Assembly: GCA_033060915.1 (NCBI GenBank)
Contig: CM065385.1
Span: forward strand, 13,700,501 to 13,764,500
Reading direction: 5' to 3'
Length of the DNA stretch: 64,000 nt
Origin: Euryodendron excelsum
Taxonomy: Eukaryota; Streptophyta; Magnoliopsida; Ericales; Pentaphylacaceae
Under the pieces are notes generated by a model. It did not search any database. It saw only the letters and a program-made list of their open reading frames with translations, and was not told the DNA's origin. Below, piece by piece: positions 43,557 through 55,599 of the stretch (its first letter is position 1; each line of letters opens with the position of its first letter). The position numbers and the translations under genes were made by a program.

Positions 43557-43990
43557 AGGAAAAATTTGCCAGACAGAGTGCCGGTTCAAGAAGTATTAGA
43601 AATCGACCTTGGACTTCCTAGAGGAGCAGCGTTTCGCCAGACGGAGTGTCGGTTCAAGAAGTATCAGAAGTCAACCTTAGACTTCCCAAGAGGAGTAGCG
43701 TTTCGCCAGATGGAGTGCCGGCTCAAGAAGTATCATAAATCAACTTTGGACTTTCCCAACAGAGCAGCATTTCGCTAGACGGAGTGTTAGTTCAAGAATA
43801 TCAGACGTCAACCTTGGATTTCTCCAGAGGAGTAGTGCTTCGCCAAACGGAGTGCCCATTTAAGAAGAGTCAATTCCCCTAAAGGAGCATTGTTCTACCA
43901 GATGGATCACCAGTTCAAGGAGCATTAATTTCCCTATAGGAGTATCATTTTACCAGGCAGAATACCAAGCATCGACCATCTACTCAAGGT
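43557..43990 (+). repeat. 68/69-bp then 55-bp minisatellite in a 3' UTR
   Basis: The motif CGCCAGACGGAGTG and following GGTTCAAGAAG recur with spacings of 68, 69, 69, 68, 55 and 55 bp (marker at 43569, 43637, 43706, 43775, 43843, 43898, 43953). The array lies between a GGCGCC-motif remnant and the PPT. The other two copies lack it in this place. A 75-codon frame through it is a repeat artefact: the period is not a constant multiple of three and the spacing changes. Confidence 0.85.
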
Positions 43991-44106
43991 AACTATTTTT
44001 TGGATTCCAATTCTTCCAGCCCCTCCGATGGCCTCGCAGTTAACATGGGACTTTTACTTTATCATTTTATGTCTTCGACAAGTGAAGACAAAAAAAGAGG
44101 GACAGC
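43991..44106 (+). other. 3' end of internal region with hairpin and PPT
   Basis: It matches 60300-60416 (including CAACATGGGACT versus TAACATGGGACT). It ends with the stem TGTCTTC-(7 nt)-GAAGACA and the purine run AAAAAAAGAGGG (44091-44102), directly before LTR F. Confidence 0.75.
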
Positions 44107-47100
44107 TGTTTGCACCCCATTTTTACCCGCTTGGAAATCTCCGGCCCGACTGGGCTCAATTTCACACATCACATGCATATTTAGACTCTAACCCGATTTC
44201 TAAAACTCCAATTTAGTTCACCGGTTACTTCCCAGGCCCTTAGGGCCCACTTGAAGCTAAATGACCATTTTGGCCGTAGGCCTCCGAAAGTCCCAAGAAC
44301 AACACCAGCTTTGGTTATCAAATCGGTAACCACCCGAGAATACTTTTTATAGTATTCCCGACCTTTCATTATCTTTTCGGATCATTTTGAGTCAATTTTG
44401 GCATGCCCGATGCAAAATGACCGTTTTGCCCCTGGTGGGCCAATCGCCTTTTCCAATCATATCGGCTCTAAGTATCAAACCGGTAACCTCTTGGAACATT
44501 CTAGCTAATGTTTCCAAGTCTCGAGTCTTCTTCTAGGATATTCCAAGTCCATCCCGGAAACTTTCTGGCCCGATTGACCGTTTTGCCCCTAATGGCCCGG
44601 TCAACCCCTCCGACATATCTTGACATCATTCATCAAGTCTACTACCCCCGAGACACTATTCTAAGGGTTCCTGTCCCTTTTCGGCCCTTCGGGCCATTCT
44701 TGACCCTTTAAATCATTCCTGGACATTCCGGAGTCACTCTTAGTGAAGCTAGGCTAAAAATGGCATGGTAGTCACTAGTACAGGCACCTAAATCTTCTGA
44801 AGATATGTTGCTTACCGACCTTAAAACTTTCCTAAGTGACTGGTGCCACTAGCAATGGCACCAGAAGGAAATTTTTCCTGGCGCCACTGCAATAGGCGCC
44901 AGGTCAATCTTCTGTCTATAAATACAAAGCCGCCTCCAACGTTAAAAGGGTCCACCAACTCAGTCCGAAAACCCTGCTCTTTGATATACTGAGCTTCAAG
45001 TCCTTTGAAAACCTAGTTCTTTTTAGGTTCTTCAAACCCTAGCCTCCATATACAAACCCTAGCCTCTATACATTTAACCCTAGCATATATACACTCATAT
45101 ATTAGCATTCAAAGCCTCCATTGAAGACTTGAAGTGCTACAACTTGGAAGCTCTCGAAGACTGAGCCAAAGCAAGCTTTCAAAGACCGATGTAAAGCAAG
45201 CAAGCATAACCAAGCAAAACAAAGAAGACACATGGTAGGCTTCCTATTTACGTTCATACAATCCCCTCTCTCTCTTCTCTCTCCTAATCTACTTGGGTTT
45301 TGTTCTATTTTAATCTCCTATCTTCTACCCCCCCTTTTTTGCATGCGTGAAATAAGAGACTTCTCGGTTCATGTGTAGGATTAGGCTATTAAAAGTCACT
45401 GTGTTAGAGGCTTTCTCTTAGTCTAACCGAAGACCACGTGGATTTGGACCCCTTGATTATGTGGTGAAGCCTTTAACCTTTTATGTCCACGACCCCAACT
45501 TAGATTATGCATATCATGGTCATGCATCTCTCCAAAAATTATTTTCAAACTTATTTTCAAAACTTGCATTGAAAATCGTTTTCAAAACGTGTGTTAAAAT
45601 CTTTTTCTTCAAAACTTGTTTTAGAAACCACAATCCTAAGGTGATTCTAGCATTACATTGTTAGGGTTGCTTTAGGAAAGTGTTATATTTAAAGTGACTA
45701 TTATAGTCCATATTTTCAAATCCTTGTTGTTTTCAAAACCATAATCCTAGAATGGTTCTAATCCCTCCATGGCTAGAATCGTTTTAGGAAAGTGGGATAT
45801 TTTTATAGATTTGTAAAAGTCCATATTCCAATCTCTTTCCAAACTTCTTTCTCAATCTATTTCCCAAAACGCTTTTCAAAATTTCCTGCTAAAAACTCTC
45901 TTTCCAAAAATCCTCTTTTCAAGTCTACTCTCTAAAATCGCTTTTCCAACATACCTTCTAAAAACTCTTTTCAAATTTCTTCTCAAAAGCTCTTTTGAAA
46001 AATTCACTTTCTAAAAAAGCACTCTTCAAGTTTCCTTCCTAGAAACTCTTTCCTTGAAGTGCAAGTCAAACCCTAGAGCCATGATTAGAAAACCCTAATT
46101 TTCTTTCCTAAAACATGATTTCCTATCTTGCCTCAAAACTTGGGTTTCCAAAACCTCCTTTTTACATCAAAAGTATAAATTTCTAAAACCTATTTTCTAC
46201 ATCAAACTATAGCCTTCTAAATCTAGGATTTTCAAAATATCATCTTTGCAAGTCCATGTTAAATCTAATCCTCCGTTTTAGGAAACCCAATCAAGCCCTC
46301 TATTTTAGGAAACCAAATCCAATCCCCCATTTAGGAAACTAGATCCAATCCTCCGTTTTTTTGAAACAAAATCAAATCACATCCTCTTAGAATTAAAGTC
46401 CAATATTTTATTTTAGGAAATAGGAATCCAAATCTTTCCTAATCTAAACCTGTCTTAATCTAAATCTTTCCTAATCCCAATCCTATCTAATCCAAATCTT
46501 TCCTAATCCAGTCCTTCCTAATCTCATACCTTCATAAACCTTAAGTTTTCAAAATTTAAACTTTTAAATCTTCCCTTAAACTTTAAGCTTCTTACTCTTC
46601 CTAATTCCAACCTTCCCTAATTCCATACCTTTTCAAATTTCAACTTTCCAAATCTAAATTTTCATATCTTTCTTAAACTCAAACTTTTCCAAATTTCAAG
46701 TATTTCTAAAACTCAAACTTTGAATCTTTCTAAAGTTCTAAACTTTCTAAATTTCAAATCTTTCCAAATCCAAAACTTTCTAAATTCAAAACTTTCTCAA
46801 GTTAAAACATTCCAATTTCAAAACCTTTCCTATTTTAAACTTTCCTAATTTAAAATCTTTCCTAAAACAAAACTTTCTTAAAACAGAACTTTCCTATTTG
46901 AAACTTTCCTACTTTGAACCTTTCTTAAATTCAATCTTTCCCTAATCTTCCAAGTCCAACATTCGAGTCAAATCTTTTCTAAAACCCTTCCAGTCAAGTC
47001 CAATTTTTCTTAAATCTCAAGTCTTTCCTAAATTCCATATTTCCTAAGTCTAGGTTTCCTAAAACCAAGCTTTCCTAAAACCAAGCTTTCCAAAACCAAA

Positions 47101-47976
47101 GTTTCCTAATCTTCCAACTCAATTTCTTTTTCCAATCAAAATCTTCTATTTTCAATCAGACTCTTGTTCGAACTATGACTTACTTGATTCCTAACAAAAG
47201 GATACGTAGGTAACCCTCACCGGTGCAGTCATAACCTTTTTCAAATCTCTAATTCCATAATTTTTCTTAAGTTTCCAATTCCATGATCTATTTCAAACTT
47301 TTAATTCCAAAAATCTATTTTCAATTAACTATATCCAATTTCTAAAACTCTCTTTTGAAATCAAATCTATCATTCCAAATCCATTTCAAATCAGATCAAG
47401 TTCTTTTCAAATTTATTTCCAAATCAAATCTTTCTGTTGCATTTGCATATCATGCATCATGTCAATTTCATTCTAAAAGTTCTTTTCAAAAGTGGATAGC
47501 TTTGGACATTTATTAATCGAAGACTCGAATGAGTGAACCTAGGGTGAGTAGACATGAAAGTACTGCAAGGGCGAGGTATGATGATGGCTTAGTGCATCTT
47601 CTCTACACGTAACTGACCTCCGAACGTAGATCACTGTTTTCAAAGACCAAATGGAGTTATTTTCAAAAAGGGCTTAAATTTTTTCAAAAGTTGCCAAACA
47701 ACCCATTTTCTTAAAAACCCTCTCTTGAGGGAGTTTTCCAAAACCTTTTTCTAAAATCCCAAGTTTGATCTTCGGATTATACTTAGTTTTAGGTGACCTA
47801 AGTCACCTTAATCAAGTTAGGTGGTGACTCCAAATTGTTTTCCAAAAGCCCTTAATCAAATCAATTTTTAATTTAAACCTAGTTGCACTCGTCCTTCTAA
47901 GAGGATGTGTTCTAACGAGAGAGCACTATGTTTTTCTCATTTGTCTTTTTTGGATGCAAAAAATCGGGGCGCTATA
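44107..47976 (+). mobile_element. Tat/Ogre-like LTR F
   Basis: 3870 bp, from TGTTTGCACCCC to GGGGCGCTATA. It lacks about 0.9 kb of U3 (the hairpin-rich part near the terminus) compared with G but has the modules, GGCGCC cluster (44843-44903), TATA (44917-44924), leader with AAACCCTAG motifs, the pyrimidine-rich middle (45840-47110) and the conserved end block. A PPT lies on its left and a PBS-like sequence on its right, so it is flanked by internal sequence on both sides. Confidence 0.85.
44917..44924 (+). promoter_or_regulatory. TATA box of LTR F
   Basis: TATAAATA right after GGCGCCAGG and a short spacer, before the AAACCCTAG-rich leader. Confidence 0.55.
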
Positions 47977-48052
47977 GCTGGCAACTCTACTGAGGAAACT
48001 TAGAGGGTTAGGCCATTGTCATGTCTTTTCATGCTTCACCCATGTAGAGTCT
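47977..48052 (+). other. First 76 bp of an internal region, with decayed PBS
   Basis: GCTGGCAACTCTACTGAGGA is a mutated form of the PBS at 52868-52886. The following GGTTAGGCCATTGTCATG matches 52900-52920. The sequence is cut after GTAGAGTCT by the start of LTR G. Confidence 0.8.
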
Positions 48053-49454
48053 TGTAAGCACCCCATTTTTGCTTGCTTGGCAGTCTCCATTCCACCCAGA
48101 CTTGTATTTGAGTCAATATGGACATATTCCAATCTAAATCAACTTTCCAAGTCTAATCCTGTCATTCAATTGCTTCGCGGGCCCTTTGGGCCCAAATAGA
48201 AGCAAAATGATCAAAATGCCATTGGGGGTATTGTTTCACTCCAATTCCATGTTAGGCACGTCTTTTCGAAGACAATAAGTCTCCTTTCCAATTCCAATTT
48301 CAATTCCAATCCCTCCTTTAAGAAAGTTGATTCCTCAAGGTGGTAAGTCTATCCTGTTTGGCACATTTTTCGAATAAAGTTTATTTGGAATGGTAAGTCC
48401 CTTTAAACCCGTCGACTGGGATGAGACCCCAAGTCCCTGAGATGGTAGAACGGTCCACCTTTGGGGCTTGCTAGCCCGCCAATGCAGAAATGTCCATTTC
48501 GGTATGTTTTTTGAGAAAGTTGATTCCTCAGGCGCTAAGTTCATTTAGCAGCTTCCCAAGATCAGACAGTCTCGGGAATGATTGCGAACCGTTAGAGTAG
48601 CAAAAATTCTCGCAAACATAGCAACCGTTAGAGTAACGGAAATACTCCTAAATAGGTCGATATAGGGAAATGCCAACAAACCCCTATATCATGGGACAAC
48701 CGTCAGAGTGACGAAAACACTCAAAACCCATGTCAGCACTAGTGCCTACTAGCCCACTCCGATGAAAAATGACCCAACTGCCCCTAAGGCTATTTTCCAG
48801 GACATTTCTCGAGATAGTACCTAAGTCCTCCAAACGGTAAGTCCACCCTTCCAAGATCGTCCCAAAGATGATCCGGCATGATTAGGTGCCTTCCAATCAC
48901 TTTCGGACCCATTCCAAGACTTTTCGGTCAAGATGACTATTTTGCCCTTAGGCATCCAAGTGCCCCAGGGACCATACCGACTCTGGGTATCAAACCGGTA
49001 ACCTCCCGAGAATGCTTCTTATAGTATTCCCAACCTTTCGTTATTTTTTCGGATCATTCGGAGTTAGTGCCGGCAAACCCGGTGCGAAATGGCCGTTTTT
49101 GCCCCTAGTGGGCTGGTCACATTTTCCGACCACACCGGCTCTGGGTATCAAACCTGTAACCTTTGGGAATATTCTAAATAATATTTTCAAATCTCAAGTC
49201 TTCTTCCGGGACATTCTGAGTCCGTCTTAACAGCTTTCCGGCCTAGTTGACTATTTTACCCCTAATGGCCCAGTCGACCCCTCTATCAAACCCTGACATC
49301 ATTTTTTGAGCCCATTACCCCTAGGACCCTATTCTAAGGGTTCCTGACCTTTTTCGGCCTTCCAGGTCATTGTCGGCCCCTTTAAATCCTTGTCGAACCT
49401 TTCAGAGCCACTCCTATTGAAGTCAAGCTAAAAATTGCATGATAGTCACTAGTA

Positions 49455-49594
49455 CAAGCGCCCAAATCTTCTGAAGAAATGTTGCATGCCGCCTGAGGCC
49501 AAATTTTTTCTTCGCGCCACTACTAGTGATGCTAGTCACTTGGGAAATTTTTAAGGTCGGCATACAACGTATCTTCAGAATATTTGGGTGCCTG
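49455..49594 (+). repeat. Fold-back inverted repeat private to LTR G
   Basis: 49455-49491 and 49558-49594 are 37-nt arms complementary to each other (for example CCAAATCTTCTGAAGA against TCTTCAGAATATTTGG), around a 66-nt loop. The loop and right arm match the minus-strand form of the same LTR region, so a local inverted copy was inserted. LTRs F and H show the normal single orientation here. Confidence 0.85.
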
Positions 49595-49672
49595 AAGGAC
49601 TTTTAGGTCTAGTGGCGCGAAAAGGATTTTTGGTTTGGTGCCACTGCATCAGGCGCCATGTCATTCTCCTCT

Positions 49673-49681
49673 CCATAAATA
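49673..49681 (+). promoter_or_regulatory. TATA box of LTR G
   Basis: CCATAAATA, one base off the TATAAATA of LTRs F and H, 18 bp after AGGCGCCATG. It may be weakened. Confidence 0.5.
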
Positions 49682-52600
49682 CAGAGCCTCTTCCAGCGTG
49701 AAAAAAGGTCATCAAACTCAGTTTAAAAATCCTACTTTTCGATATACAGAGCTCGTAGCCCCCCAAAACCCTAGTCTTCTTTAGGTTTTCCAAACCCTAG
49801 CCTCCTATACACTCATACACACTCTTATACACTCATATACTAGCCTCCAAAGCCTCCATTAAAGACTTGAAGTGCTGCAAACTGAAGCTCTTGAAGATTA
49901 AGATGAAAACTGAAGCAAAGCAAGAAAAATAAAACACGCAAAACAAAGCAAAATAAAGAAGACTTAAGGTAGGCTTCCTCTTTATGTTTATGCAACTTCC
50001 CTCTCTCTCTTCTCTCTCCTAACCCACTTTGGTTTTCTTCTATTTTAATCCCCCGTCTTCTTCCCCCTCTTTCTTGCATGCTTGAAATAAGGGACTTCCC
50101 AGTCCATGTGTAGGATTAGGTTATTGGAGGTCACTGTGTCAGGGGCTTTCTTTTAGTCTAACCAGCGACTACGTGGGTTCGGCCCCCTTGATTATGTAGT
50201 GAAGCCTTAATCTATGTTCACAACCCCAATTTGCATTGTGCATATCATAATCTTGCATTCCTCCAAAGTTTGTCTTAAACTTGTTTTCAAAAGCTTGCAT
50301 CAAAATTGTTTTAAAAACTTGCATCAAAATCTTCTTGTTCAAAACTTGTTTTCAAAATCACAATCCTAAGGTGATTCTAGCCTTTCCATAGTTAGGGTTG
50401 TTTTATGAAAGTGTTACATTTAAAGGGACCGTTATGGTCTATATTTTCAAAATCTTTGTTGTTTTCAAAACCGCTATTTCAAAGTGGTTTTAGCCTTCTT
50501 ATGGTTAGAATTGCTTTAGAAAAGTCGGATATTTTTATAGACTTTTTAAAAACTCTCTTTTTCAAATCTTTCCTTCTAAAAATCCCTTTTCCAACATGAT
50601 TTCTAAAAATTCTCTCCTATGTCCTTTCCAAAATTGTTTTCTAAAAACTCCTTCCAAAAAATCTATTTTCCAAAACTATTTTTAAACTCGTTTCCAAAAA
50701 ATGCTCTCTTCCAAAAAAACTCTTCATAAAAAAAAAACCCTTTCTGAAAACTCTTTCCTAAAGTTCCTTCCAAAATCTTCTTTCTAAAAACTCCTCTCAA
50801 GTTTGCTTTCCAAAAACTCCTTTTTAGGATCTCCCTCCAAAAATCCCCCTTCCTAAAAACTCACATTCCAAAATCTCCTTTGTTATTACCCAAGTTAAGC
50901 CCTAGAGCCAACGATTAGGAAACCCGAATTTTCTTGCCTAAAACATGATTTTAAATCTTGCCTTAAACCCTAGGTTTCCAAAACCACTTATTTCCTATAC
51001 CAAAACCATAAATTTCCAAAGCCTATTTTCTACATCAAAACTATAGCTTTCCAAATCTAGGATTTCCAAAACTTCACTTTCCAATTCCATGTCAAATCTA
51101 ATCTTCCCTTTAGGAAACTAGATCCAATCATCTATTTTTGGAAACAAAATCAAACCATCTCGTTTTAGAAACAAAATCTAATCCTTTATTTTAGGAAATA
51201 AGAATCTCAATCCTTCCTAGTTTAAACCTTTCCTAATCCACTCTTTCCAAATCTCGTACTTTCTTGAACCTTAGGTTTCTAAAACTTGAACCTTAAATCT
51301 TTCCTTAAACTTTATGCTTCCAAATCTTTCTTAATTCCAACCTCTCTTAATTCCATCCCTTTCCAAATTTCAATTTTCCAAATCTAAATCTTCAAATCTT
51401 TTTTTTTAAATTTAAACCTTTCCTAAATTCCAAAACTCAAATTTCAAATCTTTCTAAAATTCTAAACTTTTTAAATTTCAAACCTTTCCAAATCCAAAAC
51501 TTTCTAAATTCTAAAGTTTCTAAATTCTAAACCTTTCTTACTTTAAGCTTTCCTAATTCAAATCTTTCTAAGAATCTTAAACTTTCCTATTTCAAAACAT
51601 TCTAATTTCAAAATTTTCCAATTTTAAAACCTTTATAATTTAAAACTTTCCTAAAACGAAACTTTCCCAGAATGATGCTTTCCTAAAATGAAACTTTCCT
51701 ATTTTTGAAACTTTCCTAAATTGAACCTTTCCTAAGTGAAACATTTCCTAATTCGAACCTTTCTTAAATCTCATCTTTCCTAATCTTCCAAGTCCAACAA
51801 TCGAGTTAAATCTTTCTTCAACCTCAAGTCTTTCCTAAATCTCATCTTTCCAAAGTCCAGGTTTTCCAAAGTTCTATTTTTCCAAATCTAGTCCAAGTTC
51901 GCTTCCAAGGGTCACATCCTCTTTCAAGTTTAATTCTAGGTCTAATTTCAATCCTGATTTCCTAATCTTCTTATTCGAATTCCAAATCAAAATCTCTTTC
52001 TTCCAATCATATCTTCTATTTTCAATCGGACTCTTATCCGAACTACAACTGGCCTGATTCCTCAAAAATGATACGTAGGCAACCCTCATGGGTGTGGTTA
52101 CCACCTTTTTAAAATTTCCAATCCCACAACCTTTTTCAAGTTTCTAATTCCATAATCTATTTCAAACTTTCAATTCCAAAAAACTATTTTCGAATCTCTA
52201 TTTCCAACCTCCCAATCTTTTCTTCAAAAGCAAACCTATCTCTTTAAATCTTTCTTTCAAAATTAAATCAAGTCTTTTTAAATCTATTCTCAAATTTATT
52301 TTTCAACTCTCTTTTCTTACACTTGCATATTATGCATCATTCTTTTAAAAAAAATTTCTTTTATAAAATGGATAGTTTTTGGACATTTATTAGTTGAAGA
52401 CTCTCATAGGTGAATCTAGGGTGAATAGACATGTAGGTACCGCAAGGGCGGGGTAGGGTGATGGCTTAGTGCGTCTTCCCTACACGTAACCAACCTCCGA
52501 ACCTAGAATCACTGTTTTCAAAAGACCAAAATGGAGTTATTTTTAAAAAAGGGCTTAAATATTTTCCAAAGGTTGCCGAACAACCTATTTTCTGAAAAAC

Positions 52601-52867
52601 CCTCTCTTGAGGAAGTATTTTCAAAATCGTTTTTAAAAACCCTAAGTGTAGTCTTCGGATTGTGCTTAGTTTTTAAGTGACCTAACTCACTTTAAACAAG
52701 TTAAGTGGCGACTCCAAATGTTTTTCAAAAGCCCTTTATTCATATTAATTTTCAATTCAAACCTAGTCCCACTCATTCTTCTAGGATGATGAGTTGTAAC
52801 GAGAGAGTACGGTATTTTTTCCGCTTGTGTGTATATTCCTCGAGTGCGAAAAATCTGGGCGCTACAG

Positions 52868-52886
52868 TTGGCGACTCCACTGGGGA
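52868..52886 (+). other. Primer binding site (TTGGCGACTCCACTGGGGA)
   Basis: It follows the LTR end GCTACA with one base between. This PBS form is, from memory of the family, the tRNA-Arg type used by Ogre and other Tat-lineage elements. It supports both the family call and the 3' LTR boundary. Confidence 0.75.
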
Positions 52887-53559
52887 CACTTAGAAGGTTA
52901 GGCCATAGTCATGCCTCTTTACCCTTCACCCATGAAGAGTTTTCAATTAACTTGTCCTATTCTATCCACTTTCAATTTTCAAAATCCAATTTTCAAAGTT
53001 GTTTTAAAAAATATGCATTTAATTCCATTCATATTATCTTGTATTAAGCTTGTCATCCACATACTAAGTCTTGTATCTTTGTTTTGTAGGTGCACTTTTT
53101 ACAATATTATTTTATTAACTACTATGCATGAATGTGATGAACAAAATGGATGGGAGTTGTTGGGCTCTTTCCTCTGCTTTCGAAAATCACACACACACTG
53201 CACGTGCACCTGCATTTTGCCTACTTACATTTTTACCCTGATATGACCCTTCTAGTTAGAAAGGGGGAATGGTATATTGGTTGTGGGCAAGATGCTGTAT
53301 CAGTTTCTTTGCCTGCGACCTCTTGATGGTTCCCCCACTCGGATCACCAACCGATCGTGGCACCACCTCGGGGAGTGGGCCTAGTTTGAAGATCTGGGGA
53401 TTAAGCCTTTTTAGGACGCATTAGTGAACCCTCCACCTCATGCTTATATAAACACCTTGCATAGCCGAACCTCTGCCGGATTTAAGACATGCCCACCGTT
53501 TTCAAAACCATGGAGGAAAGAGCGACTGCTCTTACTTTCATTTATACCTGTTTATTCCT

Positions 53560-54800
53560 GTTGTTATAATGATTGTATTCTTACTGTTATAATGACTGTC
53601 TAACTGCTCATGCATGCACATTTACTTCAACTATATTCTATGCATCCATTTTCAGGTATCTTGTATTCCATGTCAAGGCAAGAGTTCCAAGTAACTCAAG
53701 TCACTGCATTCTCATGCATATGAGCAACCCAAAGAGAGTGACACTTAGTTCACTCTCGTTTACATTAAAGCTACCCAAACCTTAAGGGTTCCGACGTAAC
53801 CCTAAGGACTCATGGCATGCACATCAATTCATTACATAAGAGGGGCCCCAATCCCTCTATGCTCACAGAGATAGGGTTGCCAACAAGACAAGAGGCAATC
53901 GATTAACAAGGTCTCTCAGCGACCTCCTCGACATCAAATCCAACGAAGGCAAAATCAAAGACTCAATAGTAGTTTAGGTTTTCTTTTGTAAAATTAGATA
54001 GGTGGAAGTCCAAAGAAAAATGCTCCCCCTCCCCCATATTGAAATGTATTTCAATTCTTTTGTATCTTAAACCGAAAGTTAAATGTACTTCTTTATTCTC
54101 CACGAATGAATGAATGAACATAAGATTGTTGGATCAATGGTAAGGTACTAGCCCATAGGGGCAAAACCCCTATCTCTGAAAGTGAGCAAATACATCATGT
54201 TTAGTTTTTCTTTTAAGTAGGGCACCCCTAGGACATGCATTACATAAAAATTTTCAAATCAAGGCACTAACTTCCCTTTTGTTTCTTGTCTTCTGTCCTC
54301 CCTCTTTTCATCTCCAAATACCAAGAGAATCAAAGGCAAAAGCAAGACAAGAAGGGGGTTTTCTAAATCACTCACTTATTATCATCATATTGCTTACACG
54401 TTTACTTATTTTATGCTCATGCATCCATATCCATTCCAAGACAAAAGTTCCAAGAAACTCAAGACATTTCATTCTCATATATCTAATCAACTGTAGAGAA
54501 AAATGAGTAATCCAATCTTATGTTAATCGAACCTACCAAAACTCTTAAGGGTTCTTAAACCCTAAGGATTCATGGCATACATAGAACCATATATCGAGAG
54601 AGGCCCAAATCTCTCTTAGTCCAGGGAGGTGAGATTGCCCAAATAAGAAAACATCAATCGGCCCACGTCGAAGAGGTATTGTATTGCATAATAGGGGCAA
54701 AACCTCACCTTCGAAATGGACTTGTCATCATACCTAGATTCCCTCAAAGAAGGGACCTCCATAGGACATGATCGCATAGAACCTCCAATTCTACATGCTG
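53560..54800 (+). repeat. Diverged direct duplication in internal region
   Basis: CAAGGCAAGAGTTCCAAGTA at about 53675 recurs as CAAGACAAAAGTTCCAAGAA at about 54437, followed in both by CTCAAG, a CTTAAGGGTTC stretch and AAACCCTAAGG or GTAACCCTAAGG with CATGGCAT. A later marker TAGGGGCAAAACC (54157 and 54692) has a shorter spacing, so one copy carries indels. Confidence 0.7.
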
Positions 54801-55599
54801 ATTGCATTCTGTTTTTCTTTTTCTTTTTGTAGGTCAGAGAGCATAATTGAATTTAAGGAATCCCTTTAATACCTCACCAAATTCAAACGCATGGAAGGAT
54901 GAGCCTAGCTGTTAGAAGAGGTCGAACCTACATCAGGGAGCAAGAAGAACTAGCCATCCATCAACAATACGTTATCTCCACACCGTGCCGCGACAACCAC
55001 CGTCCATGCAAAAGGAGGCTTCACAATTTGCAAAGTCCTATCAGACTCGTGCATTGCTATAAAAGAATCTCTTAACTTCCGAATGCATGCCAAACACCGC
55101 AAGAGATCTGTCAATCCGCCATCCGCCGTTTGGTGATACACCCGAAGAATGAAATGCCAAAGGAGTTGACACAGTTTCAAAACCCCGTCATGGGTTCTCA
55201 CCAAGAGATCCACAAGAAAAGGGAGATTTCCACAAATTTCATCTATTTTCTTTTCGTCTTTCTATTTCTTGCATATCTTCTTTAAGTAAACATTGCATGC
55301 CATGTAATCATATTTTTAAATGAAAATAGGTAGTTTCCAGTTATCCCCTTTGTCTCATACTCTGATGGATGATTATTACTTTTAGGGATTCTTTTCCATT
55401 TGATAAATGACTCTACTTAAAGGATGGGATAACATGGGCAACCCATTCAAAGGGGGGTTAATACCTTTAAGAAACAAAGAGAGAGTGAGAGATAGGAAGG
55501 AGATAGTCTCATAAAAAAGGTGTGGAGTTCATTAAAAAGGCGATGGGTAGCCGAGTCCCCAAAATAATGAGAAGCCATTATTCTATTTATCCCAAATAA

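Larger units (their letters stand above)
48053..52866 (+). mobile_element. Tat/Ogre-like LTR G (5' LTR, 4814 bp)
   Basis: The most complete plus-strand LTR and a good reference. TGTAAGCACC start; U3 hairpin region 48053-49450; private fold-back 49455-49594; GGCGCC/TATA 49651-49681; leader with AAACCCTAG motifs and AATAAA sequences to about 49970; conserved block (50060-50250); pyrimidine-rich low-complexity middle (50520-51860); conserved GATACGTAGGCAACC block (52069-52083); terminal block with GTAGGTACCGCAAGGG; end at GGGCGCTACA, followed by the PBS. Confidence 0.9.

Noticed and set aside
43551..43778. 75-codon frame with repeated protein words
   Set aside because: It is produced by the 68/69-bp minisatellite; spacing drifts off multiples of three and there is no start context or domain.
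54950..55213. 87-codon minus-strand frame in the Tat/Ogre-like interior
   Set aside because: More protein-like in composition than its neighbours, but no domain, no second copy in the window and no start signal. Left as unannotated interior sequence.
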